From NCBI GenBank assembly GCA_030529625.1, contig JAUMWN010000011.1, positions 1-46,689 on the forward strand: a stretch of DNA of 46,689 nucleotides. The letters run 5' to 3'. Numbering within the stretch: position 1 is the stretch's first letter; each line of letters opens with the position of its first letter. Position numbers and translations under genes: made by a program. Below are positions 24,801 through 33,096 of this stretch, in pieces. The notes under the pieces were generated by a model. The model did no database searches and had not been told where the DNA came from. It worked only from the letters and a program-made list of their open reading frames with translations. This DNA is from Coriobacteriales bacterium. GTDB taxonomy: Bacteria > Actinomycetota > Coriobacteriia > Coriobacteriales > Atopobiaceae.

Positions 24801-25439
24801 CTGCTCAAGCATGGTGAGCACGGCAAGGACCACAGGGGGAAGGCATGCAAGGATGCCCAGAATCCAGATCATTACGCGCAGGGCCTCGGGCAAGAACGCC
24901 AACGCCTGCACGATGAGGGTAACCGCCACGACGAGCACGCACAGCACCGAGATGCGCTTGAGCGTGGCTTGGTAACGCGAGAACGGCGCCTTCCACAAAA
25001 GACCCTCACGAGGCGTGTCGTAATGGGCAACGATAACGATGGGACGGGCGCCCTTTACCACCTTGTCGCCGTCGGCCCGGTGCACGGCCACCACGTTTTG
25101 GCTCTTTGCCACGGGACCAAACTGCTCGAACACGTTGTTCACGTTGTGCACGTACAGATACGCCCCGGCTGCACACACAGCCAGAAGGAGAAACACCCAG
25201 TGCACGGCCCCATGGGTGATTCCGCACACCACCAGGCACACCAGAAGCACGATGGAAAGCACGTGGCCCATCAGTCCGCCAAGCGGGTGTGCCTCGAACT
25301 CCTCGATTGAGGGGTCGAGCCCATGGTCGGTCATCAGCTCGGCAATCGTCTGTGCAGCCTGGTACTCCTCTTGGCTGTTCGCAGGTGCTATCTCCACCTT
25401 CTCGTCGAGGTAGTCCAAATAGTCGCGCGTTTTTGCCAT
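21834..25439 (-). CDS. Degenerate M28 peptidase-like membrane protein, acidic insertion
   Basis: Encodes 1201 residues. The N-terminal part holds a cytoplasmic segment, two membrane regions (about 57-95 and 162-210) and the first half of an M28 peptidase fold: VIVAHYD (H139, D141) and GSNNNKSS (220-227). A low-complexity region of about 700 residues rich in Asp, Glu and Tyr (about 300-1000; repeats such as YDEEDYDEEDYDE and EYVDEYVDEYD) is inserted before the second half: DIWFVATGASS (1059-1069), NLESVG (1093-1098) and AHTREDTPENV (H1173). Compared with active M28 enzymes, the bridging Asp of GxNDN is Asn and the catalytic/metal Glu pair of GAEE is Ser-Ser, so it is probably not a normal peptidase. 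AGGAAGAG precedes ATG 25439. It is divergent from the WYL pair. Confidence 0.8.
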   Translation of the reverse strand: MAKTRDYLDYLDEKVEIAPANSQEEYQAAQTIAELMTDHGLDPSIEEFEAHPLGGLMGHVLSIVLLVCLVVCGITHGAVHWVFLLLAVCAAGAYLYVHNVNNVFEQFGPVAKSQNVVAVHRADGDKVVKGARPIVIVAHYDTPREGLLWKAPFSRYQATLKRISVLCVLVVAVTLIVQALAFLPEALRVMIWILGILACLPPVVLAVLTMLEQRGACSIGSNNNKSSLAAMLAILDQVLPGEDRATAGDRPRKAQKRVGDEPQSAPVSPQVREVVEEVHGVRHGRDILMQLGILPPSCEVVYEEPKVRIVEEMPQPEPLSADEDSAIEDEQPANEPVEQDEWEEDYDADEWNDQEETSSEVLDDDAANGDDEDSQESTQAASHDASEEPPAEDVAEGEQADESDSAEESNEYDSEYDDDYDDDYDEVGEEELDEESYDDYEDDESYDEEDYDEEDYDEQYADSGDEEAPTSSVGSWFSNRVASIKSLFSSRKKDEEDIRIQRGENLLEDEGYLEDFDDEGWTDDDQGPQEDADEQTQRTWKDGIPNIASDQDDDSYNAEYDASHDQTSADVQPETSKTKKSAAGHQRRAQEQPTPQQMAEEYLDLSSIEGEVISYEEYEEIVYVDEEEEIYEDEVEIVYENEDEDTYEEDDQAELGDLEYEEYDDDSASSDEEYVTEVDEYANETEEYVDEYVDEYDQGYATTDEYTQGYVEEYDTELDDEYDLQEETEYVGIAYQEGVEETAEEWEDAGEEVYEEEVLEEDESYLSDPYQAAESAVSPSLGQRIKGVFRRSRTTHPEQTFVQDEQAWDEGVLDEDGYGPAQEYEQDEAWDNGEYLEDGQYVEEEVYEEDVEYVEDEYADDAYDEEDSLDVADERGETSWYEPPADPNILHFDYEQDLDVIPKDTTGLDTITDGYDVLEYRDAEQVREAPEPVNDPTWGTTSYQPARPVMNIARRAALFDLPDPSASGIDSFDSMDDDYDYDDETEEEQATQEVSRATREDSGEQGSFWGDSDSSRSTWKGGAAVRSDLRDKDEPLVIDEEDLQDAILEFGDEFLRGHDIWFVATGASSLNHAGIKDFVERHKRDVRGSFLVNLESVGAGELAVFNKEGLYSPRNADRRLVRMLTDIARDLHVNLDSLPFDWDETDSATTMRARLRSVTIAGVDDNNLLAYAHTREDTPENVNPSQVSSVVRIVTELIRRS

Positions 25440-25690
25440 GTCTCTCTTCCTTTGCCACTCGTTCGAGAGGCGCCCGCAAGGTCGCCTAGGCTAATAAGTA
25501 TAGCCCAGTGAACTCGCACGCAACGCGCAACCAGACGATAATCGGCCTGCGACCTCTTTTTTCGGTTGCTTTTTTGGCAGCAAGGCCGGACGTGGTGGCT
25601 CCTCCCCCGTGTTCGACCTTGCCTGTGCCCTTTTGACTCCCACGACCGTTTATGTTGCGGTATGGTCTTCTTGTTGAGAGGATGTGGACC

Positions 25691-26689
25691 ATGGACGTAT
25701 GGGACGAGGAATATCGTGAACCAACCGCCGACGAGCGTTCCGCGCGCCGAACACTTGCGGTAGCCATAGCGCTCATTAACGCGGCAACTCCCCTCGCCAC
25801 GGTCGAGCTGAGAAGGGACCTGTATCCCGATATGGGAGACGCAGCGTTTCGCAAGGCCTTTCAGCGCGATCGCGTGCGCCTTGCAGCCAGCGGCGTGGTG
25901 GTGGAGCCCGCGGGCGAGCGTGACGGAGAGCAGACGTGGCACGTAAACGAGGAGCGCTCGTTTGTACGCGAAAACCCGCTTACACCAGAGGACGCGCTCG
26001 TACTGGACTGCATGCTGCTACCCATGGCGGCGGATCCAGACTTTCCCTTTGCCCACGACCTGCGCCTTGCACTCACCAAGATCGACCGATCGTTTAACGA
26101 TACGTCCAACGTTCGCCTGCCTCCCACGGCAAAGCGTGGCAACAACACGCTCACGCGGCTGGAAGATTGCATGGTTCGGGGCCATGGGGTGCAGGTGCGC
26201 TACAAGCGGGCGAACGGCACTACAACGGAAAGGGTCCTACTCCCATACGGCCTGTTCGTCCTCAGGGACCAGACCTATCTTGTTGCGTGCGTGGCAACAC
26301 CAAACGCCGGCTCCCTGGGCGACCCACACACCTACCTGGTAAGCCGCATAGAGTCGATACGGGAGCTCCCTCGCACGTCCTATGCCATCCCACCCGACTT
26401 TGACGTACGGGAGTTTATCCTTCCCCCCTACCAGATTGGCCCCACCATCTACACGGCCACCTTTTTCGTCCCGCAAGACCGCATCGCTGACATACGAGAG
26501 AAGCTGGGGCAAAACGGATCCTGGGACTTCTCAGGCGAGCGCACCCTGCTCTCCACGGACGTAAGCAGCGAGGAGGCCGCCGTAGCGTGGGCCATTTCCC
26601 AGGGAGCAAGGCCCCTTTCCCCTGACTCCCTGGTGCATGCATGGCGAAACAGACTCATAGCCGCATTGGGAGGTGATGCGGATGACTAA
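25691..26689 (+). CDS. WYL-domain regulator (PafB/C-like), first copy
   Basis: Encodes about 332 residues. An N-terminal helical DNA-binding type region (about 15-75, LRRDLYPDMGDAAFRKAFQRDRVRL) is followed by a WYL-type domain (about 155-250: VQVRYKRANGTTTERVLLPYGLFVLRDQTYLVAC) and a C-terminal WCX-like domain. Actinobacteria usually encode two adjacent WYL proteins, PafB and PafC, that together activate DNA-damage genes, with the WYL part sensing single-stranded nucleic acid; this pair has that layout. GAGAGGA lies 9 bases before the ATG at 25691, so the upstream ATGs (25652, 25682) are less likely. The stop overlaps the next gene by 8 bases. Confidence 0.8.
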   Translation: MDVWDEEYREPTADERSARRTLAVAIALINAATPLATVELRRDLYPDMGDAAFRKAFQRDRVRLAASGVVVEPAGERDGEQTWHVNEERSFVRENPLTPEDALVLDCMLLPMAADPDFPFAHDLRLALTKIDRSFNDTSNVRLPPTAKRGNNTLTRLEDCMVRGHGVQVRYKRANGTTTERVLLPYGLFVLRDQTYLVACVATPNAGSLGDPHTYLVSRIESIRELPRTSYAIPPDFDVREFILPPYQIGPTIYTATFFVPQDRIADIREKLGQNGSWDFSGERTLLSTDVSSEEAAVAWAISQGARPLSPDSLVHAWRNRLIAALGGDADD

Positions 26690-27632
26690 ACGGTCGGTTC
26701 GTTCTGGCAGAAAAGACGCCGTGGTACGCATCCGCGAGCTCGTCGCACTCCTTGGCTCCTTAAGCAAAGAAGGCGACTCGGTTACTTTGGACGCGATATC
26801 CTCTCGGCTGGGCATCTCATACGACGACGCAAAGTCGCTCATGGACATCGTGTGCTCGGCATCGGGCGAGGAGTCCTCCGGCCTGCTCATATCCGCCAAT
26901 GACGAGCTTGACGAGTTCACGCTCCAATACCCCAACGTGCACGGAAGGCCCATTCGCCTTACCTCCTCCGAGACCGTGGCGCTGGAAAACGCCCTCAATC
27001 GAGCCGGGGTGAGCGGAGAGGATCCCCTGCGGCAACGTTTGAGCGAGTCGTTTGCCTCCCAGGAAGTGCAGGTGGACCTCGTTCGGCGCGCACTGGGAGT
27101 TGGGACGAACCAGGACCCGAATCCCACCAGCGAATCCCTGCATGTATGTGCGCAGTCGGTCGTCGACGGCCGCGAGCTCATGTTTGACTACCGTGGTCTG
27201 CGCGACCAGGTTGCCCGTTCCCGCCGCGCGTGCGTGCGCTCCATCTACACGGCCGACGAACGGTGGTACGCCGAGGCAATCGACCTCGACCTGGATGAGC
27301 TGCGCACGTTTAGGCTGGATCGAATGGAGCATCCCGCACTTGGCGCCAAGGTGTCTCGTGCGTGTAATACACCCGACCGTACCCAACCCGCACGAACCAT
27401 TCGCTTTACCCTTGCCGATGAGTCCTACCTCTCCCTCATCGATTGGCACGACCTTCGTGTAATACGACATATTACAGAAGGTATTTTGTGTGAAATACCG
27501 TATTACGGCAACTGGTCCGAGTGGTTAATACGGCGTATTGCTGCATGCGGAGACAAAATACATGTTGAAGACGAGCGTATTAATCAAATCGTGCGAGAAT
27601 ACATCGAACGCGAGCTGGATAACCTTGTGTAA
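26682..27632 (+). CDS. WYL-domain regulator (PafB/C-like), second copy
   Basis: Encodes about 316 residues with an N-terminal winged-helix-like region (LVALLGSLSKEGDSVTLDAISSRLGISYDDAKSL), a WYL-type core (about 160-215: SVVDGRELMFDYRGL, RACVRSIYTADERWYAEAIDLDLDELRTFRLDRM) and a WCX-like tail. GGGAGG 8 bases upstream fixes ATG 26682 inside the end of the first WYL gene, so the two are translationally coupled, as expected for subunits of a heterodimer. The last 170 bases carry four palindromes built from TAATACG/CGTATTA, unusual for coding DNA here and possibly a binding site. Confidence 0.8.
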   Translation: MTKRSVRSGRKDAVVRIRELVALLGSLSKEGDSVTLDAISSRLGISYDDAKSLMDIVCSASGEESSGLLISANDELDEFTLQYPNVHGRPIRLTSSETVALENALNRAGVSGEDPLRQRLSESFASQEVQVDLVRRALGVGTNQDPNPTSESLHVCAQSVVDGRELMFDYRGLRDQVARSRRACVRSIYTADERWYAEAIDLDLDELRTFRLDRMEHPALGAKVSRACNTPDRTQPARTIRFTLADESYLSLIDWHDLRVIRHITEGILCEIPYYGNWSEWLIRRIAACGDKIHVEDERINQIVREYIERELDNLV

Positions 27633-27669
27633 ACCTGCACTCGGGGGACTGTCCCCCCAGTGCAGGTTT
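27631..27669. terminator. Bidirectional hairpin with GGGGGACTGTCCCCC core
   Basis: AAACCTGCACT (27631-27641) and AGTGCAGGTTT (27659-27669) enclose CGGGGGACTGTCCCCCC. It begins in the stop codon of the second WYL gene and ends 1 base before the dinG stop. Flanking A/T runs on both sides suit termination in both directions. Confidence 0.8.
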
Positions 27670-30594
27670 TTAGCAGCGGTGTGACTTGCGCCACATGGAA
27701 AGGTAGCGTTGCACGTTTGTGCATTCCAAGGTGGTGCAGTTGTGCGTGGGCATGGAGTTGAGGAACGTCCGGCCATAGCGTTTGGTGACCACGCGGGAAT
27801 CCCCCAGCACCAATACACCCACATCCGTAGACGAGCGTATGAGTCTTCCAGCCGCCTGTTTAACCGAAAGGACCGCCTCGGGAAGCGAGTAGCGCCACCA
27901 TGCCCTGCTCTCCCGTACGTCTCGTTCGCGAACCAGGGGATCCTGTGGACTGGCAAACGGGAGCTTTGGTATTATCACGCAGCGCAATGTATTACCTGCA
28001 GCGTCAAATCCCTCCCAAAACGACTTGAGCGCAAACAAACACATCCGTTCGTCACCCAAGAACTGCTCGCGTAACCGGCGTGGAGACGCTTGTCGATCCT
28101 GACATATGAGTGGTATGCCCTGCTCCATAAGACGTGGCCTGAGTGCGTAATACATCTGCTCCATTTCACGCCTGTTGGTAAAAAGCGTGAGCACCGATCC
28201 GTCCATGCCCACATGCGTGTTGTAGAGCAGATCCTCCAGTGCCTTCAAATACCGTGAGTCGTTTGGCGCGGGCATATCCCTGGCCACGATTACGGACATA
28301 TGCCCGTCGTAGTCGTAGCTGCTGTCCAGGCGAACCTCAGAATGCATGGATGGGTCGAGTCGGTTAAACCCAACAGCTTGGTCAAAGTGCTCGAAGCTGT
28401 TCCCCACCGCGATGGTCGCCGAGGTGTACACGACACTTGACGTCTCTGGATACCAACGTTCGGCCAAGTCGTTGCCTACGTCGTACTTTTGGGCCATCAA
28501 CCGCTCTCGTCCGCGTCTGCGTTGAGCCTTGTACAGCTCTGCGGAGTACACGTACGATCCCTGCGGTTCCAAGACTATAACGTTTATGGCATCTAATACT
28601 TCCCTTACGCGACGTAGGGGGTCTGCGAGATCGGAAGCCATGGTGGCCGACTCCGGCGCCAGCGTCGACTGTGTTTGTGAGAGACACTTTGCGAGTGCCT
28701 CCAGGCTCGCAGCGGCGAGCGCGGCGGATTCCTCCACGAGCTCCCACTCCCCTGAAGACCGAACCGTCTGGTCTATCCAAAGGGTTATGTTGTCGTAGCC
28801 ACCCGAGCCCTTCGTGAGGGCAACCAGTCCGTGTACGGACTCAAAGAGTGCCGGGCAGGTCGTCTGCGCCCGCTGCACGCATCCCGCCGCCTTGGTGAGA
28901 AGACCGGCCACCAGCGTTGATGCGTCCAGCTTTGTACTACGTGTGAGCAGACTATGTATTACACCTGTCTTTATGCCTCCCAACTGGGTAAATACTGTTG
29001 TAACACCTTCTTGGGAGAGCTCTTTTGCCCACTGTCTGCGTGCCTCTTGCTCAAACGAGTGTGCCTCATCGACCACCCAATGCCGAATGGGTGGAAGGAT
29101 GGCATTGTCGAGCGCTATGTCGCGCAGCAGCATGGAGTGGTTGGTAACCACCACGTCGGCATTGGCCGCACGCCTACGCGCGCCATGCACGAAGCACTCG
29201 TTTGGGTAGAACGGGCAACGGTGCCGCAGACAGTCGGAGGGCGTGGTGGTGAGCAGCTCGCGAGGTACCAGGCGCCAGCGAATCCCCAAAGCGTCAACAT
29301 CACCTGTCGGTGACTGGCAGGCAAATGCCGCAACCACGGCAAAAGCCGTGAGAATGTCACCAACATCGGCATCGGGATACTGCTCCACACGCTCGAGCAC
29401 GTAGTTGGGAAGGTTCCTTCCCATGGCAAGCTCCAGGCGATGCAGGCAGGGATAGTGGTCGTAGCCCTTGATACTGCAGTACGCAACGCCGTCCGGCAGG
29501 GCCTCGTCCAAGACGGGCAGCTCGTGGGACACGAGCTGGTCGGTGAGCGCGTTGGTCTTGGTCGCCACACCCACGGTTACGTTGTTATGCTGCGCGAACA
29601 GTATTTCGGGAAGCAGATACGCAACCGACTTGCCCACGCCGGTTCCTGCCTCTATGGCTCTGTGGCCCGATGCCTCCAGCGCACCTCTCACCTGCTGGGC
29701 CATCTCCACCTGCTCGTCGCGTCGCTCGTAGTCGTAATACATCCGTGATACCACGCCGTCACTTGAGAATGCATCACGTATTTCCTGCGTAGTAGGCGCG
29801 TAGTACATGCCCTCCATCTGGGCAAAGTCCTCACGCGCATGCGTTCCGCTGTCCGTGATAATTTGCCTGCGCACGTCTCGCAGCGAGAAGGCATTAGCGA
29901 ATCCCTCCTGCGCAATGCTGCGTAAGATGGGACGGTACTGCCATTCCACATCTGGATGCATGTCGCACAGTCGCTCCAGCAGGCCACTGGGAAGATCGGC
30001 GAGGCTGAGCAGAATGATGCGCCACATGCCGCACAGGGCGTCCACATCATCGGAGGCACGGTGTGTTACCGACGCACAGCCAAATGCCTGAGCCATGTCC
30101 TGCAGCCTATGGCTACCCAAACGTGGCAGGGCAATGCGAGAGAGCGCCAACGAATCAACCCAAATGTTGGAGACCTCCGAGCCGCCCGCGACGCTCTCCA
30201 CGAAGGAGCGGTCGAACGACGCGTTGTGCGCCACCACCGGCTGGCCGCCCACGAACTGTGCAAGGGCGGATACCGCCTCAATCGCATCGGGTGCGTCCCT
30301 CACGTCGTAGTCGCTAATCCCCGTGAGCTCGCGTATCTCGGGCGGTATGGGAACGGAAGGGTGCACGAACGTCTGGAACCGTTCGACGACCTCCCTGCCC
30401 GATATACGCGCGGCGGCAATCTCGATGAGCTCGTTCTTGCGGTACGAGAGGCCCGTCGTCTCGGTGTCGAGCACGACCAGGTCCTCCTCGAGCAGCCCGA
30501 AGGACGTTTGCTCGGCGCGCTCGGCAAGCGTGAGGTACCTCTTGCGCACCGCTTGGGGTGTATCGGGCAGCAACAGGTCTTCTATGGTGTGCAT
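27670..30594 (-). CDS. dinG: DinG-family helicase with N-terminal exonuclease domain
   Basis: Encodes 974 residues, the size of the exonuclease-fused DinG found in Firmicutes and Actinobacteria. A DEDDh exonuclease domain (about 36-200: VVLDTETTGL, VAHNASFDRSFV, HRASDDVDAL) precedes an SF2 XPD-like helicase: Walker A EAGTGVGKS (about 320), an iron-sulfur type Cys set (CLRHRCPFYPNEC), VVDEAHSF, TSATI and a C-terminal QAAGRLIRSS motif. It should unwind damaged or RNA-containing DNA 5' to 3' and trim ends. It lies 15 bases after ddl on the same strand, so ddl-dinG are probably co-transcribed. Its stop abuts a bidirectional hairpin. Confidence 0.92.
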   Translation of the reverse strand: MHTIEDLLLPDTPQAVRKRYLTLAERAEQTSFGLLEEDLVVLDTETTGLSYRKNELIEIAAARISGREVVERFQTFVHPSVPIPPEIRELTGISDYDVRDAPDAIEAVSALAQFVGGQPVVAHNASFDRSFVESVAGGSEVSNIWVDSLALSRIALPRLGSHRLQDMAQAFGCASVTHRASDDVDALCGMWRIILLSLADLPSGLLERLCDMHPDVEWQYRPILRSIAQEGFANAFSLRDVRRQIITDSGTHAREDFAQMEGMYYAPTTQEIRDAFSSDGVVSRMYYDYERRDEQVEMAQQVRGALEASGHRAIEAGTGVGKSVAYLLPEILFAQHNNVTVGVATKTNALTDQLVSHELPVLDEALPDGVAYCSIKGYDHYPCLHRLELAMGRNLPNYVLERVEQYPDADVGDILTAFAVVAAFACQSPTGDVDALGIRWRLVPRELLTTTPSDCLRHRCPFYPNECFVHGARRRAANADVVVTNHSMLLRDIALDNAILPPIRHWVVDEAHSFEQEARRQWAKELSQEGVTTVFTQLGGIKTGVIHSLLTRSTKLDASTLVAGLLTKAAGCVQRAQTTCPALFESVHGLVALTKGSGGYDNITLWIDQTVRSSGEWELVEESAALAAASLEALAKCLSQTQSTLAPESATMASDLADPLRRVREVLDAINVIVLEPQGSYVYSAELYKAQRRRGRERLMAQKYDVGNDLAERWYPETSSVVYTSATIAVGNSFEHFDQAVGFNRLDPSMHSEVRLDSSYDYDGHMSVIVARDMPAPNDSRYLKALEDLLYNTHVGMDGSVLTLFTNRREMEQMYYALRPRLMEQGIPLICQDRQASPRRLREQFLGDERMCLFALKSFWEGFDAAGNTLRCVIIPKLPFASPQDPLVRERDVRESRAWWRYSLPEAVLSVKQAAGRLIRSSTDVGVLVLGDSRVVTKRYGRTFLNSMPTHNCTTLECTNVQRYLSMWRKSHRC

Positions 30595-30609
30595 ATGCAG
30601 TCCTTTTTC

Positions 30610-31560
30610 CTACGCCTCCAAGGCGAGCTCGACGAATCGCCGGCACAGATCGGGAAACGCGATGCCCTCATGTCTGGCAGAGTCGGGCAGCAGGCTTGCC
30701 GAGGTCATGCCCGGAATGGTGTTGGTCTCCAGGATTATGGGCGTGCCATCCTCGCCGACCATAAAGTCGCTGCGCGAGCAGCCGCGACATCCCAGCGCAA
30801 CGTGCGCCTGCACGGCCAGCTCCTGGGCCCGGGCATACACTTCGGGCGACAGGCGGGCAGGAAGGACGTGATGGAGCTCCGAGGGCTCGTACTTCACGCG
30901 CTCGTCGTAAAACTCCGCCCCTGTGACCACCTCTATGGCCGTGAGGGCCCGTGGATGGGCGTTGCCAAGCACCGGAACGGTAATCTCTATACCCTCCACG
31001 GCAGCCTCAACCAGCACACGCCCGCCTCCCGACCCGGCGCGCTCTATGGCAGCGGCAAGGTCGCACTCTTCGGTGACGCGCGACACGCCGTAGCTCGAGC
31101 CGTTGCTGACTGGCTTCACGAACAGCGGGAGACCGAGCTGCTCGACCAGGCCGTGGACGAGGTCGTCGCTTGGCACCACGCCAGCCTCCAGCACCACGTC
31201 GGGCGCCACCGGAATGCCGGCACGCCGGTACACAGCCTTGGCAATGGACTTTTCCATGGCCATGGAGGATGCCAGCACACCGGAGAACGTATAGGGGATG
31301 TGGAGGACCTCCAGCATCCCCTGGATGCATCCATCCTCTCCGTAGGCGCCGTGCAGTGCCACGAACGCCACGTCGTATCCACCATGAACGATTGCGTTGG
31401 CAAACCCATCCTGGGCAATGTCCAAAAGGTCAACTTGAGCAAAGCCCGCTTCCCTCAGTGCGGCCTGCACCTCGGTGGCAGACGAGAGGGACACCTCACG
31501 CTCGTCGGACCAACCGCCGGCCAGAACGGCCACCTTGCATCTGGTTACGTCGTTTGTCAT
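30610..31560 (-). CDS. ddl: D-alanine--D-alanine ligase
   Basis: Encodes about 316 residues of the ATP-grasp D-Ala-D-Ala ligase family. Visible stretches: AVLAGGWSDEREVSLSSA (substrate and N-terminal domain), VAFVALHGAYGEDGCIQGMLE, LFVKPVSNGSSYGVSRV (ATP-binding), EAAVEGIEITVPVLG, LPARLSPEVYARAQE and RSDFMVGEDGTPIILETNTIPGM with the final metal-binding Glu/Asn. It makes the dipeptide end of the peptidoglycan precursor in the cytoplasm. AAGGGAAAG before ATG 31560 sets the start; the frame extends 11 Lys/Arg-rich residues upstream without a ribosome site. It is divergent from rlmN and upstream of dinG. Confidence 0.92.
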   Translation of the reverse strand: MTNDVTRCKVAVLAGGWSDEREVSLSSATEVQAALREAGFAQVDLLDIAQDGFANAIVHGGYDVAFVALHGAYGEDGCIQGMLEVLHIPYTFSGVLASSMAMEKSIAKAVYRRAGIPVAPDVVLEAGVVPSDDLVHGLVEQLGLPLFVKPVSNGSSYGVSRVTEECDLAAAIERAGSGGGRVLVEAAVEGIEITVPVLGNAHPRALTAIEVVTGAEFYDERVKYEPSELHHVLPARLSPEVYARAQELAVQAHVALGCRGCSRSDFMVGEDGTPIILETNTIPGMTSASLLPDSARHEGIAFPDLCRRFVELALEA

Positions 31561-31672
31561 GTTCTTTCCCTTTGTTTTCCTTGCCTGCTTCATATTCGTG
31601 TAGTCTCAAAACATTCCAACAGATGAGGATACTTCCTCTTGCGTACGCCATAACCGACAGGGAGAAAAATAC

Positions 31673-32719
31673 ATGCAGCCTCAAGATGACACGGCCAAAC
31701 GACAGGACATTCGCGAGATGAGCGAGCGCGAAATAGCCGAGCTGCTCCGGGAGCTGGGACAGCCGGCCTTTAGGGCCAAGCAGATTCGATCGTGGATCTG
31801 GGAGAAGGGTGCCACTTCATTTGACGAGATGACCAACCTTCCCAAGGACCTGCGACACACACTTGCCACGCGTTGCTCGCTGGGCGGCGTCGAGGAGGTG
31901 GCCCGACAAGAGTCTGCCGACGGTTCCAGGAAGTACCTCGTACGCTACGAGGACGGCACGACCGTTGAGTGCGTGGGCATGCCCACAAGGTCGCGTCTTA
32001 CCGTATGCGCCTCCACACAGGCCGGGTGCGGCATGCAATGCGCGTTTTGCGCAACCGGGGCATCCGGACTCACGCGCTCCCTTACCGCCGGCGAGATCTA
32101 CCAACAGGTACTACATGTGCGTGACGACTTCAACGAACGTATTACCGGTGTAGTAATGATGGGGCAGGGCGAGCCGTTTGCCAACTACGACCAGACCTTG
32201 GCGGCGCTCCGCCGTCTTAACGACCCCGATGGCATGGGCATTGGCGCGCGACACCTCACGGTGTCCACGTGCGGCATTATTCCCATGATCACGCGCTTCT
32301 CTCGGGAGCCCGAGCAGTTTACCCTTGCCGTCTCGCTCCACTCCGCTGTGCAGCGCACACGAGACGCCCTCATGCCTGGGGTAAAGCGCTGGTCGCTACT
32401 ACGTTTGTATGACGCCATGGGCGAGTATGCCAACCGAACCGGCAGGCGTCCCACCTACGAATACGCGCTCATCAAGGGCGTAAACGACACCGACGAAGAG
32501 CTCGCCTACCTGTGTGACTTCTGCCGTAATACGTTGTGTCACGTCAACCTGATCCAGCTCAACAACGTGCCAGGCTCGCGGTTCCAACCCTCCAGCCCAG
32601 AGCGTGCGAATACGTTTGTAAGACGCCTCAACTCGGTTGGTGTTGAGGCCACCATCCGCAACTCGCGCGGCGCCGACATAGACGCGGCCTGCGGCCAGCT
32701 GCGCCAACGCCTGGGATAG
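31673..32719 (+). CDS. rlmN: Dual-specificity rRNA/tRNA m2A methyltransferase RlmN
   Basis: Encodes 348 residues. The radical-SAM cluster motif is C119-x3-C123-x2-C126, followed by GQGEP (GVVMMGQGEPFANYD), the SLH motif, and the C-terminal catalytic C340 in ADIDAACGQL, matching Cys355 of the E. coli enzyme. It methylates C2 of A2503 in 23S rRNA and A37 in some tRNAs by a ping-pong radical mechanism. AGGGAGAAAA lies before the ATG. It is divergent from ddl and ends in a strong hairpin. Confidence 0.95.
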   Translation: MQPQDDTAKRQDIREMSEREIAELLRELGQPAFRAKQIRSWIWEKGATSFDEMTNLPKDLRHTLATRCSLGGVEEVARQESADGSRKYLVRYEDGTTVECVGMPTRSRLTVCASTQAGCGMQCAFCATGASGLTRSLTAGEIYQQVLHVRDDFNERITGVVMMGQGEPFANYDQTLAALRRLNDPDGMGIGARHLTVSTCGIIPMITRFSREPEQFTLAVSLHSAVQRTRDALMPGVKRWSLLRLYDAMGEYANRTGRRPTYEYALIKGVNDTDEELAYLCDFCRNTLCHVNLIQLNNVPGSRFQPSSPERANTFVRRLNSVGVEATIRNSRGADIDAACGQLRQRLG

Positions 32720-32732
32720 TGCGGGAAGACAT

Positions 32733-32806
32733 GTGTCCGCATGTGTTGAGGTACCTCCGAGACATCGCTCGCGATGGCTCGAAGGTACCTCAACACATGC
32801 GGACAC
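32733..32806. terminator. 74-nt hairpin with 24-bp arms after rlmN
   Basis: GTGTCCGCATGTGTTGAGGTACCT (first 20: GTGTCCGCATGTGTTGAGGT) at 32733-32756 is inverted exactly at 32783-32806; the inner region pairs again (ATCGC/GCGAT). It lies between convergent rlmN and the small membrane-protein gene, so it probably terminates both. It is built differently from the GGGGACTGTCCCC family but shares the palindrome AGGTACCT. Confidence 0.75.
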
Positions 32807-32838
32807 TCACCTGTGAGGCCGCACCTCATAACGGTTCT

Positions 32839-33096
32839 CTAGTACCCCAAGGCCTCCCATTGGTCACGCGTACGCGCACGGTTCTTCTCGATGCGCGCGC
32901 GTTCCTCGGCATGTGTCATCCCACCCGAGACCAGTGGGGAGATGCTGTCGGACACCTCCTCGGTGGCGCTTGCGATTGAGGAGGACACCTCGCGTATTGC
33001 CTCCCGCTGCTCGTCGTTGAGCACATAGCGATACACGGCCGTGGCGCCCACGATTACCAGACCCGCTCCCAGGGCCATTTTCTCAAGAACGTTCAT
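32839..33096 (-). CDS. Small single-TM protein after parB (85 aa)
   Basis: Encodes 85 residues: a short N-terminus, one TM helix (about 7-23, ALGAGLVIVGATAVYRYVL) and a charged C-terminal helix with many Glu and Arg. No family was recognised. GGAGGA upstream of ATG 33096 supports this start; the longer frame from 33156 is unlikely. It overlaps the 3' end of parB by 14 bases, so it is translated from the parAB transcript. A role in anchoring or regulating the ParB complex is possible but unsupported by any motif. Confidence 0.65.
   Translation of the reverse strand: MNVLEKMALGAGLVIVGATAVYRYVLNDEQREAIREVSSSIASATEEVSDSISPLVSGGMTHAEERARIEKNRARTRDQWEALGY

Noticed and set aside
29956-31626. 556-codon plus-strand frame across dinG and ddl
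   Set aside because: It lies opposite two well-recognised genes and spans their junction; His/Arg/Gly-rich shadow.
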